Position numbers and translations under genes: made by a program. Of a DNA stretch of 35,994 bases, positions 16,241 to 23,762 are shown one piece after another; the first letter of the stretch is position 1; each line of letters opens with the position of its first letter. The DNA is taken from the NCBI GenBank assembly GCA_903825465.1, contig CAIKAR010000001.1, forward strand, positions 1-35,994, written 5' to 3'. Below the pieces are notes generated by a model. The model did no database searches. It was not told where the DNA came from and was given only the letters and a program-made list of their open reading frames with translations. The stretch comes from an uncultured Hyphomicrobiales bacterium. Lineage in GTDB: Bacteria; Pseudomonadota; Alphaproteobacteria; Rhizobiales; Beijerinckiaceae.

Positions 16241-16246
16241 TATAAT
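16241..16246 (+). promoter_or_regulatory. -10 element of the Rieske oxygenase gene
   Basis: A perfect TATAAT lies 56 bp upstream of the oxygenase ATG. The best -35 match (TCGACA, 16220-16225) is at a short 15-bp spacing, so the promoter may be weak or activator-assisted. The predicted start point falls inside the palindrome at 16251-16268. Confidence 0.5.
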
Positions 16247-16250
16247 CAAC

Positions 16251-16268
16251 ATCTTAGATCACTAAGAT
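16251..16268. promoter_or_regulatory. Palindromic operator, probable MarR site
   Basis: ATCTTAG (16251-16257) and CTAAGAT (16262-16268) are perfect inverted arms around ATCA. The AT-rich 18-bp palindrome has the size of MarR-family operators. It lies in the divergent promoter between reductase and oxygenase genes, just downstream of a TATAAT, so a bound regulator would block transcription start. The adjacent marR gene is the obvious candidate. Confidence 0.65.
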
Positions 16269-16301
16269 AAAGCGGCGCCCGGCGAAACGCAAGGAGCGAT
16301 C

Positions 16302-17612
16302 ATGCTGACCAAGGCTGAAAACGACCTGCTCTGCCGCGTCGAGGGCGACGCGCCCATGGGCGGAATCATGCGCCGCCATTGGCTGCCCGCGGTTTTGTCG
16401 GAACAACTGCCGGAGCGCGACGGCGATCCCGTCCGCGTGCGGCTGTTGGGCGAAAACCTTGTCGCCTTCCGCGACAGCGAGGGCCGGGTCGGCGTCGTCG
16501 ATGAAACCTGTCCGCACCGCAAGGCCTCGCTGTTTTACGCCCGCAACGAGGAATGCGGATTGCGCTGCCTGTACCACGGCTGGAAGTTCGACGTGGATGG
16601 CAATTGCGTGGACATGCCGAGCGAGCCCGCCGAAAGCCCGCTGCGCCAAAAGGTGAAAATCAAATCATACCCCACGCATGAGCAAGCGGGTTTTGTCTGG
16701 GTGTGGATGGGGCCGGCGAACGAGATGCCCGCGTTCGATCCGCCGGTGTTTCAGCCAACGCCCGACACGAAGATTTCGATCTCCAAGATGATCGTCGACT
16801 GCAACTGGGCGCAGATCCTCGAAGGCGCCATCGACAGCGCGCACTCCTCTTCGCTGCATTCCTCGGACATGGTGCCGGCGCGCGTCGAAGGCGCGCAGGC
16901 CAACGACGAGAACTGGCTGCGGCCCTCCACCGACAAGGCGCCCCGGTTGTTCGTGGACCGCGCGGAATTCGGCTTCCGTTATTCGGCGATCCGCCGGCCG
17001 ATCAAGGACGCCGCGACCAAGGACTATGTGCGCACCACGTTGTTCATCGCCCCCTACACGGTGCAGATACCCTCGAACAACTTGTACAACGTGGCGATTG
17101 TGCACGCGCCCGTGGACGACACGCGCACGGCGTTCCATTTCATCGCCTGGGGCGGCGCGACGACGCCCGACGTCGAAAGCTGGCGCAAGTTCCTGCATGG
17201 CCGCGTTGGCGTCGACGTGGACAAGAACTTCATCAAGATACGCACGCGCGCGAACGATTATTTGCAGGACCGGCAGGCGATGCGGCTCGGCGATTTCACG
17301 GGCGTTCCCGGCATTCCAAATCAGGATGTGGTGATGTGGGAAACCATCGGCGCCATCGCCGACCGCGCGGACGAAATATTGGGCGCGAGCGACCTGGCGA
17401 TCGTCGAGTTCCGCCGGCAGATGGTGGACGCCGCGCGAAAATTCGCCGCGACGGGCGAAGCCATAGGCGCCCACCAACCGCGCGTGCCACACGCCAGATT
17501 GCATTCGTTCGAAGGGGTGGTGGCGAAAGGCTACGACTGGCGCGCGCTGGGGGCGAGCAAGGAGGAACTGGCGTTCCGCGCGGCGCGGGCAAGCGCCGAG
17601 GCGGCGGAGTAA
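16302..17612 (+). CDS. Rieske aromatic-ring oxygenase, phthalate 4,5-dioxygenase / LigXa-like alpha subunit
   Basis: This 436-aa terminal oxygenase has an N-terminal Rieske 2Fe-2S domain with C70-x-H72 and C89-x2-H92 (TCPHRKASL, CLYHGWKF). A mononuclear-iron site in the catalytic domain is marked by D178, H181 and H186 (GAIDSAHSSSLHSSD). The layout matches the phthalate 4,5-dioxygenase and LigXa group, which act on carboxylated aromatics by dihydroxylation or O-demethylation. A strong AAGGAG site precedes the ATG. It is divergent from its likely reductase, dehydrogenase and MarR regulator. The substrate is not decided by sequence; the dehydrogenase partner favours cis-dihydroxylation. Confidence 0.9.
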   Translation: MLTKAENDLLCRVEGDAPMGGIMRRHWLPAVLSEQLPERDGDPVRVRLLGENLVAFRDSEGRVGVVDETCPHRKASLFYARNEECGLRCLYHGWKFDVDGNCVDMPSEPAESPLRQKVKIKSYPTHEQAGFVWVWMGPANEMPAFDPPVFQPTPDTKISISKMIVDCNWAQILEGAIDSAHSSSLHSSDMVPARVEGAQANDENWLRPSTDKAPRLFVDRAEFGFRYSAIRRPIKDAATKDYVRTTLFIAPYTVQIPSNNLYNVAIVHAPVDDTRTAFHFIAWGGATTPDVESWRKFLHGRVGVDVDKNFIKIRTRANDYLQDRQAMRLGDFTGVPGIPNQDVVMWETIGAIADRADEILGASDLAIVEFRRQMVDAARKFAATGEAIGAHQPRVPHARLHSFEGVVAKGYDWRALGASKEELAFRAARASAEAAE

Positions 17613-17633
17613 GCGATCCGATTTCGCGGTCGC

Positions 17634-18395
17634 CTAGTTGTGCGGGGAGTGGCCTTCCCCGCCATTCAACGCCGCGGTTCTCCCGCTTTCGCCAAGCACG
17701 GCGAATTCGCCTGGCTTGAGATCGTCCGGCAGCGTCAGCCCGCCCACCGACAAGCGACGCAGCGCGACAACATGGTTGCCGACCGCCGCGAACATGCGCC
17801 TCACCTGATGATAGCGCCCTTCTGTCAGCGTCACGACAACCTCGCGTTCGTCCACGATCTCCAGCGCCGCGGGCAGCAGCGGCGTTTTCTCGCTTTCAAG
17901 CGTCAACTCGCCCGAGGCGAAAACAGCGGCCTCGTCGCCGCGCAAAGGACGGTCAAGCGTGGCGGCGTAGCGTTTGGGGATATGCCGCCGGGGCGAGATG
18001 ATTTGATGCAAAAACGCGCCGTCGTCGGTCAGCAACAACAGGCCCGAGGTGTCCTTGTCGAGGCGCCCAATGGCTGAGATCGCTGGGTCGCGGCGTTGCC
18101 AGCGTTCCGGCAAAAGGCGAAAAACGAGGGGTCCGGCCTCCTTGTGCGAACACGTGACGCCCACCGGCTTGTGCAGCATCAGAAGCACGCCGGGCAGCGG
18201 ATCGACGGGCTCGCCGTCTATCGTGAGCCGGGCGGCTGTGTCGGCGTTCAGCGGCAGGCGCAGTTCGGCGTCGCGCAGCGCCGCGCCGTCGAGCCGCACG
18301 CGGCCGCGCGCCGCCATATTCGCGATCTCGCGGCGCGAGCCGTACCCGAGGTTGCCCAGCAAGCGGTCGAGGCGCAGCGTCGGGTGCTGGCTCAA
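17634..18395 (-). CDS. rsuA: 16S rRNA pseudouridine synthase RsuA
   Basis: RsuA makes pseudouridine 516 in 16S rRNA. The 253-aa protein has an N-terminal S4-like RNA-binding domain (RLDRLLGNLGYGSRREI), then the catalytic region AIGRLDKDTSGLLLLTDDGA, whose Asp after GRL is the nucleophile, and the conserved TEGRYHQVRRMFAAVGNHVV close to E. coli RsuA. No ATG exists at the expected place. The likely start is TTG 18395, which overlaps the stop of the rsmC-like gene (TTGA). This gives the normal N-terminus; longer versions would extend into that gene. The two form a small rRNA-modification unit. Confidence 0.88.
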   Translation of the reverse strand: MSQHPTLRLDRLLGNLGYGSRREIANMAARGRVRLDGAALRDAELRLPLNADTAARLTIDGEPVDPLPGVLLMLHKPVGVTCSHKEAGPLVFRLLPERWQRRDPAISAIGRLDKDTSGLLLLTDDGAFLHQIISPRRHIPKRYAATLDRPLRGDEAAVFASGELTLESEKTPLLPAALEIVDEREVVVTLTEGRYHQVRRMFAAVGNHVVALRRLSVGGLTLPDDLKPGEFAVLGESGRTAALNGGEGHSPHN

Positions 18396-19363
18396 GTCAT
18401 CGCCCGAAAAATCTTGAAGCCGTCCGCCTGCGCCACGGTTTCGACGGAGTGGAAGGATTTTCGCAAAACGGCCTCGTAGGGCAGATGGCGGTTCGCGGTC
18501 ATCCAAAGCGCGCCGCCCTTGCGCAGCATCGCCGCGGCCTTCTGGATGAAGGCCTGTCCAAGCGCGTGGTTTTCGACGCCGCCGTCGTGGAAGGGCGGAT
18601 TCATGACGATGAATTCAAGCCCCGCCGGCGCTGCGAACGCCCGGGCGTCCGCCCAATGAAACGCGGCGCGGGGATCGTCGATGTTGCGTTTCGCCATGTC
18701 GATGGCGCGCCGGTCGATGTCGATCAGGGTCAGGCGCGAGATTTTGGCGGAGGCGAGCGCGGCCATCGACAGCGCGCCATTTCCGCAGCCAAGATCGGCG
18801 CCGGCGCCGCTCAAGGCGGGTAAATGGGCGCGTAACAGCGCGCTGCCGGGATCGAGCCGGTCCCAACTGAAGACGCCGGGCTGCGACCACAGGCCCATGT
18901 CGGCGACCAGTCTGGGCTCGCCCGCGGCGATAGCGGCTTCAATCGCGCCGGCGTCGCCTGGGCCGCGCGCTTCGCAAATACGGTGGTGGCGGCGCGACGT
19001 TTCCTCGAAGCGGGCGCCCAGGAATCCAAGGTCGCCCGCAAGGCGCGATCCCCCTTTGTCCTTCGGCGCCATCGCCACCAGCCGCGCGTCGGGCGCTAGC
19101 GCGCGCATCGCCAGCGCCAGCGCGCGGCGGCGTTCAACCGCGCCCGGTGGCGCGAGCATGGCGATGCCGCTCAGCGAGCCCGGCGCCGCCGCCGAGAGAC
19201 GTTCCGCGCCGGGAGAGAGAGGCGAAAATTGCCGCGCGCCGACGTTGATGGACGCCAGTTCCACCGGTGGCGCGCCGTAAACGTTTTCGAAACCCAAGTC
19301 TTCCCGCTTTCTTCGCCCGCGATTATCAACGGACGATTTGCCCGATGTCCGCGCGTCTGACAA
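18392..19363 (-). CDS. RsmC-family class I SAM methyltransferase
   Basis: This 323-aa protein has the two-domain form of RsmC/RlmG rRNA guanine-N2 methyltransferases. A degenerate N-terminal methyltransferase-like half is followed by the catalytic half, with QPGVFSWDRLDPGSALL, the SAM loop ADLGCGNGALS, the acidic LTLIDIDRRAIDMAKRN, and the catalytic VMNPPFHDGG. RsmC in E. coli makes m2G1207 of 16S rRNA, and its overlap with rsuA supports a 16S role. The start is uncertain: TTG at 19363 is the longest, TTG at 19297 the next candidate, and no ATG is available. Confidence 0.82.
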   Translation of the reverse strand: MSDARTSGKSSVDNRGRRKREDLGFENVYGAPPVELASINVGARQFSPLSPGAERLSAAAPGSLSGIAMLAPPGAVERRRALALAMRALAPDARLVAMAPKDKGGSRLAGDLGFLGARFEETSRRHHRICEARGPGDAGAIEAAIAAGEPRLVADMGLWSQPGVFSWDRLDPGSALLRAHLPALSGAGADLGCGNGALSMAALASAKISRLTLIDIDRRAIDMAKRNIDDPRAAFHWADARAFAAPAGLEFIVMNPPFHDGGVENHALGQAFIQKAAAMLRKGGALWMTANRHLPYEAVLRKSFHSVETVAQADGFKIFRAMT

Positions 19364-19396
19364 ACTTCGCGATATTCACCCGCGCGAGGCCAGCGA

Positions 19397-19804
19397 ATGC
19401 CTATCGACCGACTCGACCATTATTCCGTCCGCACGCGCGATGTGAAGGCCACTCGGGATTTTTACGTCGATATCGTCGGCCTGAGCGATGGCTATCGCCC
19501 GGACTTCCCGTTTCCCGGCGCCTGGCTTTACGCGGGCGACCGCGCGGTGGTGCACCTTGTTGGCGTCGATCCCAGCGACTCCACGGGCTTGACCGACTAT
19601 CTTGGGGAGAAGGCCGACGCGGCGGAGTGCTCGGGAAACCTTGACCATGTCGCCTTCGTCGCCAGCGGTTTCGACGTCATGCGCGCGCGGTTCCAGGAAC
19701 TCGGCGCCAAGTTCCACGAGCGCGAAGTGCCGGGACTGAAGTTGAGGCAGGTTTTTCTCACCGATCCCAACGGCGTTGTCGTCGAGCTCAACTTTCCCGG
19801 CTGA
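19397..19804 (+). CDS. VOC (glyoxalase/bleomycin-resistance/dioxygenase) superfamily protein
   Basis: This is a 135-aa single-module VOC protein with paired beta-alpha-beta-beta-beta units. It has metal-ligand-like positions in LDHYSVRTRD, AVVHLVGV, NLDHVAFVA and VVELNFPG. Such proteins include glyoxalase I, fosfomycin or bleomycin resistance proteins, epimerases and extradiol dioxygenases. The sequence does not decide which. It stands alone, convergent with hemC (6 bp between stops) and divergent from the methyltransferase gene. Confidence 0.85.
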   Translation: MPIDRLDHYSVRTRDVKATRDFYVDIVGLSDGYRPDFPFPGAWLYAGDRAVVHLVGVDPSDSTGLTDYLGEKADAAECSGNLDHVAFVASGFDVMRARFQELGAKFHEREVPGLKLRQVFLTDPNGVVVELNFPG

Positions 19805-19810
19805 GGCGGT

Positions 19811-20734
19811 CTAAGCGGTCGTCATGAAATCCAAAGGCATTTTACCGCGCAAAGCCTCGCCGGCGCGTTGGCCCATCGCCGTCGCGGCGGACACGGAATC
19901 CTCGTCCGCGATTTCAAGGCAGTCGGATCCATCGGGCCTCAACACCATGCCGCGGAACTTCACGCGGCCGGCTTCGACGCGCGCGAGGCCCGCGATCGGC
20001 GTGCGGCACGAGCCGTCGAGCACGCGCAGGAAGGCGCGCTCGGCCTCCACCGCGTGTCCGGTGTCGGCGTCCAGAACAAGCGCCAACGCGGTCCGCGCGC
20101 GCGCGTCGTCGGCCCGCGCGGTGATCCCGACCGCGCCCTGTCCGACCGCCGGGAGGAAATCGTCGATATCGAGCACGGCCGCCGCGTGATGCGCGAGACC
20201 GAGGCGGCGCAGGCCCGCGAGCGCCAGAAGCGTCGCGTCGACAGCGCCTTCGTCGATCTTGCGCAAGCGCGTCTCGACATTGCCGCGCAGCAATTCGATC
20301 CGAAAGTCCGGCCGCAGCCGCTTTAGTTGGGCCGCGCGCCGCAACGAGGCCGTTCCAACGCGCGCGCGCTCGCGAAGGTCCGAGATCGCCAGCGCGTTGC
20401 GGCAGATAAGCGCGTCGCGCGGATCTTCGCGACGGGGATAGCCGGCGATGACGATCCCCGGCGGCAAAACGGTCGGCAAGTCCTTGGAGGAATGAACCGC
20501 GACATCGATGCGGCCCTCCAGCATCGCGATGTCGAGTTCCTTGGTGAACAGCCCTTTGCCGCCCGCTTCGGACAAGGCGCGGTCCTGGATGATGTCGCCG
20601 CTGGTTTTTATCGCGACGATTTCGATGTCGGTCTCCGCGACCCCGTTGGCGGCGGCGATCGCGCGCCTGACTTCGCCCGTTTGCGCCAGCGCGAGCGGGC
20701 TGCCGCGCGTGCCAATCCTCAACCAATGCGTCAT
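19811..20734 (-). CDS. hemC: Porphobilinogen deaminase (hydroxymethylbilane synthase)
   Basis: HemC joins four porphobilinogen units to hydroxymethylbilane in haem and cobalamin synthesis. The 307-aa protein begins LRIGTRGSPLALAQ and contains IKTSGDIIQDRALSEAGGKG, LFTKELDIAMLEGRIDVAVH, SSKDLPTVLPPG, and ELLRGNVETRLRKIDEG. The dipyrromethane cofactor Cys is in LRVLDGSCRTPIAGLA. The ATG at 20734 gives the standard N-terminus. No other haem genes are nearby. The split chromate-transporter genes lie upstream on the same strand, 95 bp away. Confidence 0.97.
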   Translation of the reverse strand: MTHWLRIGTRGSPLALAQTGEVRRAIAAANGVAETDIEIVAIKTSGDIIQDRALSEAGGKGLFTKELDIAMLEGRIDVAVHSSKDLPTVLPPGIVIAGYPRREDPRDALICRNALAISDLRERARVGTASLRRAAQLKRLRPDFRIELLRGNVETRLRKIDEGAVDATLLALAGLRRLGLAHHAAAVLDIDDFLPAVGQGAVGITARADDARARTALALVLDADTGHAVEAERAFLRVLDGSCRTPIAGLARVEAGRVKFRGMVLRPDGSDCLEIADEDSVSAATAMGQRAGEALRGKMPLDFMTTA

Positions 20735-20829
20735 GTCGCGACCTCGCGCCCCCCGCCTCGTCGGCGCGCCCCGCGCGGGAATAAACCCGCCACGTCGATT
20801 CGCCAAACACTTGTTTCCCGCCGCCGGTT

Positions 20830-21375
20830 TCAGACGGGCGGCATCAGCCCCAACCTGCCGGCGGCGATTCCAATCATCGCGCCCCCGGCGATAATCCAAA
20901 GAGGATTACGCTTGAACAGCGTCATAAAGGCCGCCGCGCCCACGGTCAGGGCGATACCCACCAGGTCGTGGTCCGCGGCGCGCGCGGTCACCATGGCGGA
21001 TGCGGTGGTGAGGGCGACGACGATGGGGGCGAGGCTGCTCTTCACCGCCTTCACCCAGGACGCGTCGCGCCGCCCCTCCATCAGGCGTCCAACGCCAAAC
21101 GATAGCAACGCCGTGGGGCCGATGATCGCCGAGGTCGACACCAGAAGGCCGGCGAAACCCGCGACTTGCCAGCCGATGAAGCTGATGAACAGCATGTTGG
21201 GGCCGGGCGCGAGCTGCGACAGCACGACGGAATGCACGAAGGCCTGATCGTCCATCAGGTGCAGCACGCCGACGATTTGCCGATGGTATTCCGGAATGAG
21301 GGCGCTCGGGCCGCCGATGGCGAAGACCGACACGGTGGAAAACACAACGAACAAAGTCCAGAGCACGCCGCTCAC
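20830..21375 (-). CDS. Chromate transporter, half-size CHR protein (second half)
   Basis: This 181-aa membrane protein has one CHR domain. Family features are VFAIGGPSALIPEYHRQI, then the proline motif QLAPGPNMLFISFIGWQVAG, followed by about five more hydrophobic segments ending GGAMIGIAAGRLGLMPPV. It pairs with the upstream half-size gene, whose stop its GTG start overlaps (GTGA). Paired short-chain CHR proteins act together as an inner-membrane chromate (or related oxyanion) transporter. Upstream in-frame extension of this reading frame has no CHR features and was not included. Confidence 0.85.
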   Translation of the reverse strand: MSGVLWTLFVVFSTVSVFAIGGPSALIPEYHRQIVGVLHLMDDQAFVHSVVLSQLAPGPNMLFISFIGWQVAGFAGLLVSTSAIIGPTALLSFGVGRLMEGRRDASWVKAVKSSLAPIVVALTTASAMVTARAADHDLVGIALTVGAAAFMTLFKRNPLWIIAGGAMIGIAAGRLGLMPPV

Positions 21376-21944
21376 GCGCGCCTCCCGCCGTACATGGTCC
21401 AACAGATCGCCAGCGGCGCGATTGTGGCGACGACAACCCAAATTGGCAGGCGCAACACGCCCACCACGAGAAAGGTCGCCAGGCCCGCCGCGATGGAAGC
21501 GATTGTCGGTTCGACGCCTTTGGCGAGCCGGGCGGCCGTGCCAAAAATCAATCCGGCGGCGACCGAAGCGCCGCCCGCCGTCGCCGAGCGGACATCGGGC
21601 AGGTAGGAAAACGTGTCGTAGGCGAGCGCGACGACAAGCAACAGGGCGAGGGGCGCCAACAGCAGCGACAACAGACAGACGAGCGAACCCAGTGGGCCAT
21701 GGTGCCGGTCGCCGAGCATTACCGAAGCGTTGATGATGTTGCCGCCCGGCAGGATCGCGCAGACGCCGAACAACTCCACGAACTCCTTGGGCGAAAGCCA
21801 TCTTCGCCGCTCCACCATGACATATTGGGCGCTTTGGGCGATGCCGCCAAAGCCTATCAAGCCGATCAGCAAAAAGCCGCTGGAGAGGTCGGAAAGCGAT
21901 GGCTTGCCGATGGCTGGGGGCGAAATCGATGGCGAGGGCGACAC
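21372..21944 (-). CDS. Chromate transporter, half-size CHR protein (first half)
   Basis: This 190-aa protein has one CHR domain: LIGLIGFGGIAQSAQYVMVE, then FGVCAILPGGNIINASVMLG, which matches the PGP/PGG motif of ChrA, and three or four further helices. It would be the N-terminal half of a full-length ChrA. I prefer GTG 21944 as start because GGAG lies 6 nt upstream; GTG 21965 is possible but lacks a ribosome binding site. The gene pair diverges from the urea operon across about 400 bp. Confidence 0.85.
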   Translation of the reverse strand: MSPSPSISPPAIGKPSLSDLSSGFLLIGLIGFGGIAQSAQYVMVERRRWLSPKEFVELFGVCAILPGGNIINASVMLGDRHHGPLGSLVCLLSLLLAPLALLLVVALAYDTFSYLPDVRSATAGGASVAAGLIFGTAARLAKGVEPTIASIAAGLATFLVVGVLRLPIWVVVATIAPLAICWTMYGGRRA

Positions 21945-21966
21945 AAGGGGCTCCGTGAAATTCACG

Positions 21967-21980
21967 CGGCGAATTCGCCG
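21967..21980. other. Perfect 14-bp palindrome upstream of the chromate transporter pair
   Basis: CGGCGAATTCGCCG is a perfect palindrome 22 bp upstream of the preferred start of the first CHR gene. It could be an operator for an unlinked regulator, or chance in GC-rich DNA. No chrB-like regulator is present in the window. Confidence 0.3.
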
Positions 21981-22168
21981 GATTGAAGGCGCTGTCTAAC
22001 CTTCGCCGGGCGCGAAGCAAAATAGAGCGCGCCGGCCAGCGGCCCGACGGAATTAGCCGATGCGTGGATGGCGCGGGAATAGGCGGGCCATGGACGCGCT
22101 GTATTTATGCGGCCGGTTTCGCCGTGTGCGAGCGAAAAAGAGACCAGAAAGCGTCCAATTGCCTAAAT

Positions 22169-22212
22169 ATTAGTCCATGTGTGATGAAAAACCGCGAACG
22201 CCTTGGACTAAT
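22169..22212. promoter_or_regulatory. Inverted repeat upstream of the sigma-54 promoter, candidate activator site
   Basis: ATTAGTCCA (22169-22177) and TGGACTAAT (22204-22212) are perfect 9-bp inverted arms, 35 bp centre to centre. They lie about 80-120 bp before the -24 element, the usual place for enhancer-binding proteins. The arms do not match the NtrC consensus, so the factor is unknown. A long-loop hairpin is also possible. Confidence 0.4.
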
Positions 22213-22290
22213 GGCACAGCCAAGCCGCTTACGCGTCAACTGCGGCATCCGAACCATCGAATGCGCCACTTTTACGAGTGCTGACGGGCT

Positions 22291-22306
22291 TGGCACGATG
22301 GTTGCC
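22291..22306 (+). promoter_or_regulatory. Sigma-54 (RpoN) promoter of the urt-ure operon
   Basis: TGGCACGATGGTTGCC matches the sigma-54 consensus (TGGCACG-N4-TTGC), with the essential GG at 22292-22293 and GC at 22304-22305. It lies 66 bp upstream of the urtA start. A sigma-54 promoter before a urea importer fits nitrogen-limitation control through NtrC-type activators. The rest of the 21966-22371 gap shows only the two inverted repeats listed separately. Confidence 0.85.
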
Positions 22307-22371
22307 TAACTCCTCGTGTCCAGGAGGACGACGACGCCCGCCCGGGCGAGCGAATGTGGAGGGGTCTGGCG

Positions 22372-23679
22372 ATGATGATTTCAAGAAGGGCGATGCTGCA
22401 AGCGACCGGCGCAGCCATTGGCGGCGCGGCGGTGCTGACGGCGTTCGAGGCGTCGGCGGCCGGCGAACCGATCAAGGTCGGCATTCTGCATTCGCTGTCA
22501 GGCACCATGGCGATCAGTGAAACCACGTTGAAGGACGTGATGCTGATGCTGATCGAGGACCAGAACAAAAAGGGCGGCGTCCTTGGGCGCAAGCTCGAAG
22601 CCGTGGTTGTCGATCCGGCGTCGGACTGGCCTTTGTTCGCCGAGAAGGCGCGTGAACTCATATCCAAGGACAAGGTCGCCGCGGTGTTCGGTTGCTGGAC
22701 CTCTGTGTCCCGCAAATCGGTGCTGCCCGTGTTCGAAGAGCTCAATTCGATCCTCTTCTACCCCGTGCAATACGAGGGAGAGGAATCCCAGCGGAACGTC
22801 TTCTACACGGGCGCGGCGCCAAATCAGCAGGCGATCCCCGCGGTCGACTACCTGATGAGCAAGGACGGCGGCTCGGTGAAGCGCTGGGTTCTCGCCGGCA
22901 CCGATTACGTCTATCCGCGCACCACGAACAAGATTCTCGAAGCCTATCTGAAGGCCAAGGGCGTCGATGACGCCGACATCATGATCAACTACACGCCGTT
23001 TGGCCATTCCGACTGGCAGACTATTGTCGCCGACATCAAAAAATTCGGCTCGGCGGGCAAGAAGACGGCGGTGGTCTCAACCATCAACGGCGACGCCAAC
23101 GTTCCATTCTACAAGCAACTTGGCAACGCCGGCATCAAGGCGACCGACATTCCAGTCGTCGCCTTCTCGGTCGGCGAGGAGGAACTCGCTGGTCTCGACA
23201 CCAAGCCGCTTGTCGGCCATCTCGCGGCCTGGAACTACTTCGAATCCGTCGACAATAAGGACAACAAGGCCTTCATCAAACGGTGGCACGACTTCACCAA
23301 GAATCCGAAGCGCACGACCAACGATCCCATGGAGGCGCACTACATCGGATTCAACATGTGGATCAAGGCGATCGAGAAAGCCGGCACGACGGACGCCGAC
23401 GCGGTGATCGACGCCATGATCGGCGTCGCCGCGCCCAACCTGACGGGCGGCGAGTCCACGATGATGCCGAACCACCACATCACGAAACCCGTGCTCATCG
23501 GCGAGATCCAGGCGAACGGTCAGATCAGCACAGTCTGGCAAACGCCCGGCACCGTCGTGGCGAACGAATGGTCCCCCTACCTCGAGGGGTCAAAGGATCT
23601 GATCGCCGATTGGCGCAAGCCGATGTCGTGCGGCAATTTCAACGTCAAGACCGGCAAGTGCGGCGGCAAGGGCGCGTGA
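22372..23679 (+). CDS. urtA: Urea ABC transporter substrate-binding protein UrtA
   Basis: UrtA is the periplasmic urea receptor of the UrtABCDE importer. The 435-aa protein starts with a twin-arginine-like signal (ISRRAMLQATGAAIGG), then the Leu/Ile/Val-binding-protein-like fold: IKVGILHSLSGTMAISETTL, GGVLGRKLEAVVVDPASDWP, and FGCWTSVSRKSVLPVFEELN. FYPVQYEGEESQRNVFYTGA and NHHITKPVLIGEIQANGQ are characteristic of the urea/amide type. The ATG at 22372 has GGAGGGG 7 nt upstream; an ATG at 22354 lies before that site and is less likely. It heads the operon behind the sigma-54 promoter, and a hairpin follows it. Confidence 0.95.
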   Translation: MMISRRAMLQATGAAIGGAAVLTAFEASAAGEPIKVGILHSLSGTMAISETTLKDVMLMLIEDQNKKGGVLGRKLEAVVVDPASDWPLFAEKARELISKDKVAAVFGCWTSVSRKSVLPVFEELNSILFYPVQYEGEESQRNVFYTGAAPNQQAIPAVDYLMSKDGGSVKRWVLAGTDYVYPRTTNKILEAYLKAKGVDDADIMINYTPFGHSDWQTIVADIKKFGSAGKKTAVVSTINGDANVPFYKQLGNAGIKATDIPVVAFSVGEEELAGLDTKPLVGHLAAWNYFESVDNKDNKAFIKRWHDFTKNPKRTTNDPMEAHYIGFNMWIKAIEKAGTTDADAVIDAMIGVAAPNLTGGESTMMPNHHITKPVLIGEIQANGQISTVWQTPGTVVANEWSPYLEGSKDLIADWRKPMSCGNFNVKTGKCGGKGA

Positions 23680-23690
23680 GAACAGGCCGG

Positions 23691-23714
23691 GGCGGGAGGT
23701 TTCGTCCTCCCGCC
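23691..23714 (+). terminator. Stem-loop after urtA (partial terminator or 3' stabiliser)
   Basis: GGCGGGAGG (23691-23699) pairs perfectly with CCTCCCGCC (23706-23714), and TCGTTTTC follows. It starts 12 bp after the urtA stop. Such hairpins after binding-protein genes commonly raise the binding protein's mRNA relative to the permease genes. Genes downstream are co-directional, so termination is likely incomplete. Confidence 0.6.
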
Positions 23715-23762
23715 TCGTTTTCGGCGATGAACAGGATCTCGCCAACATCGAAGGTGGACCGA

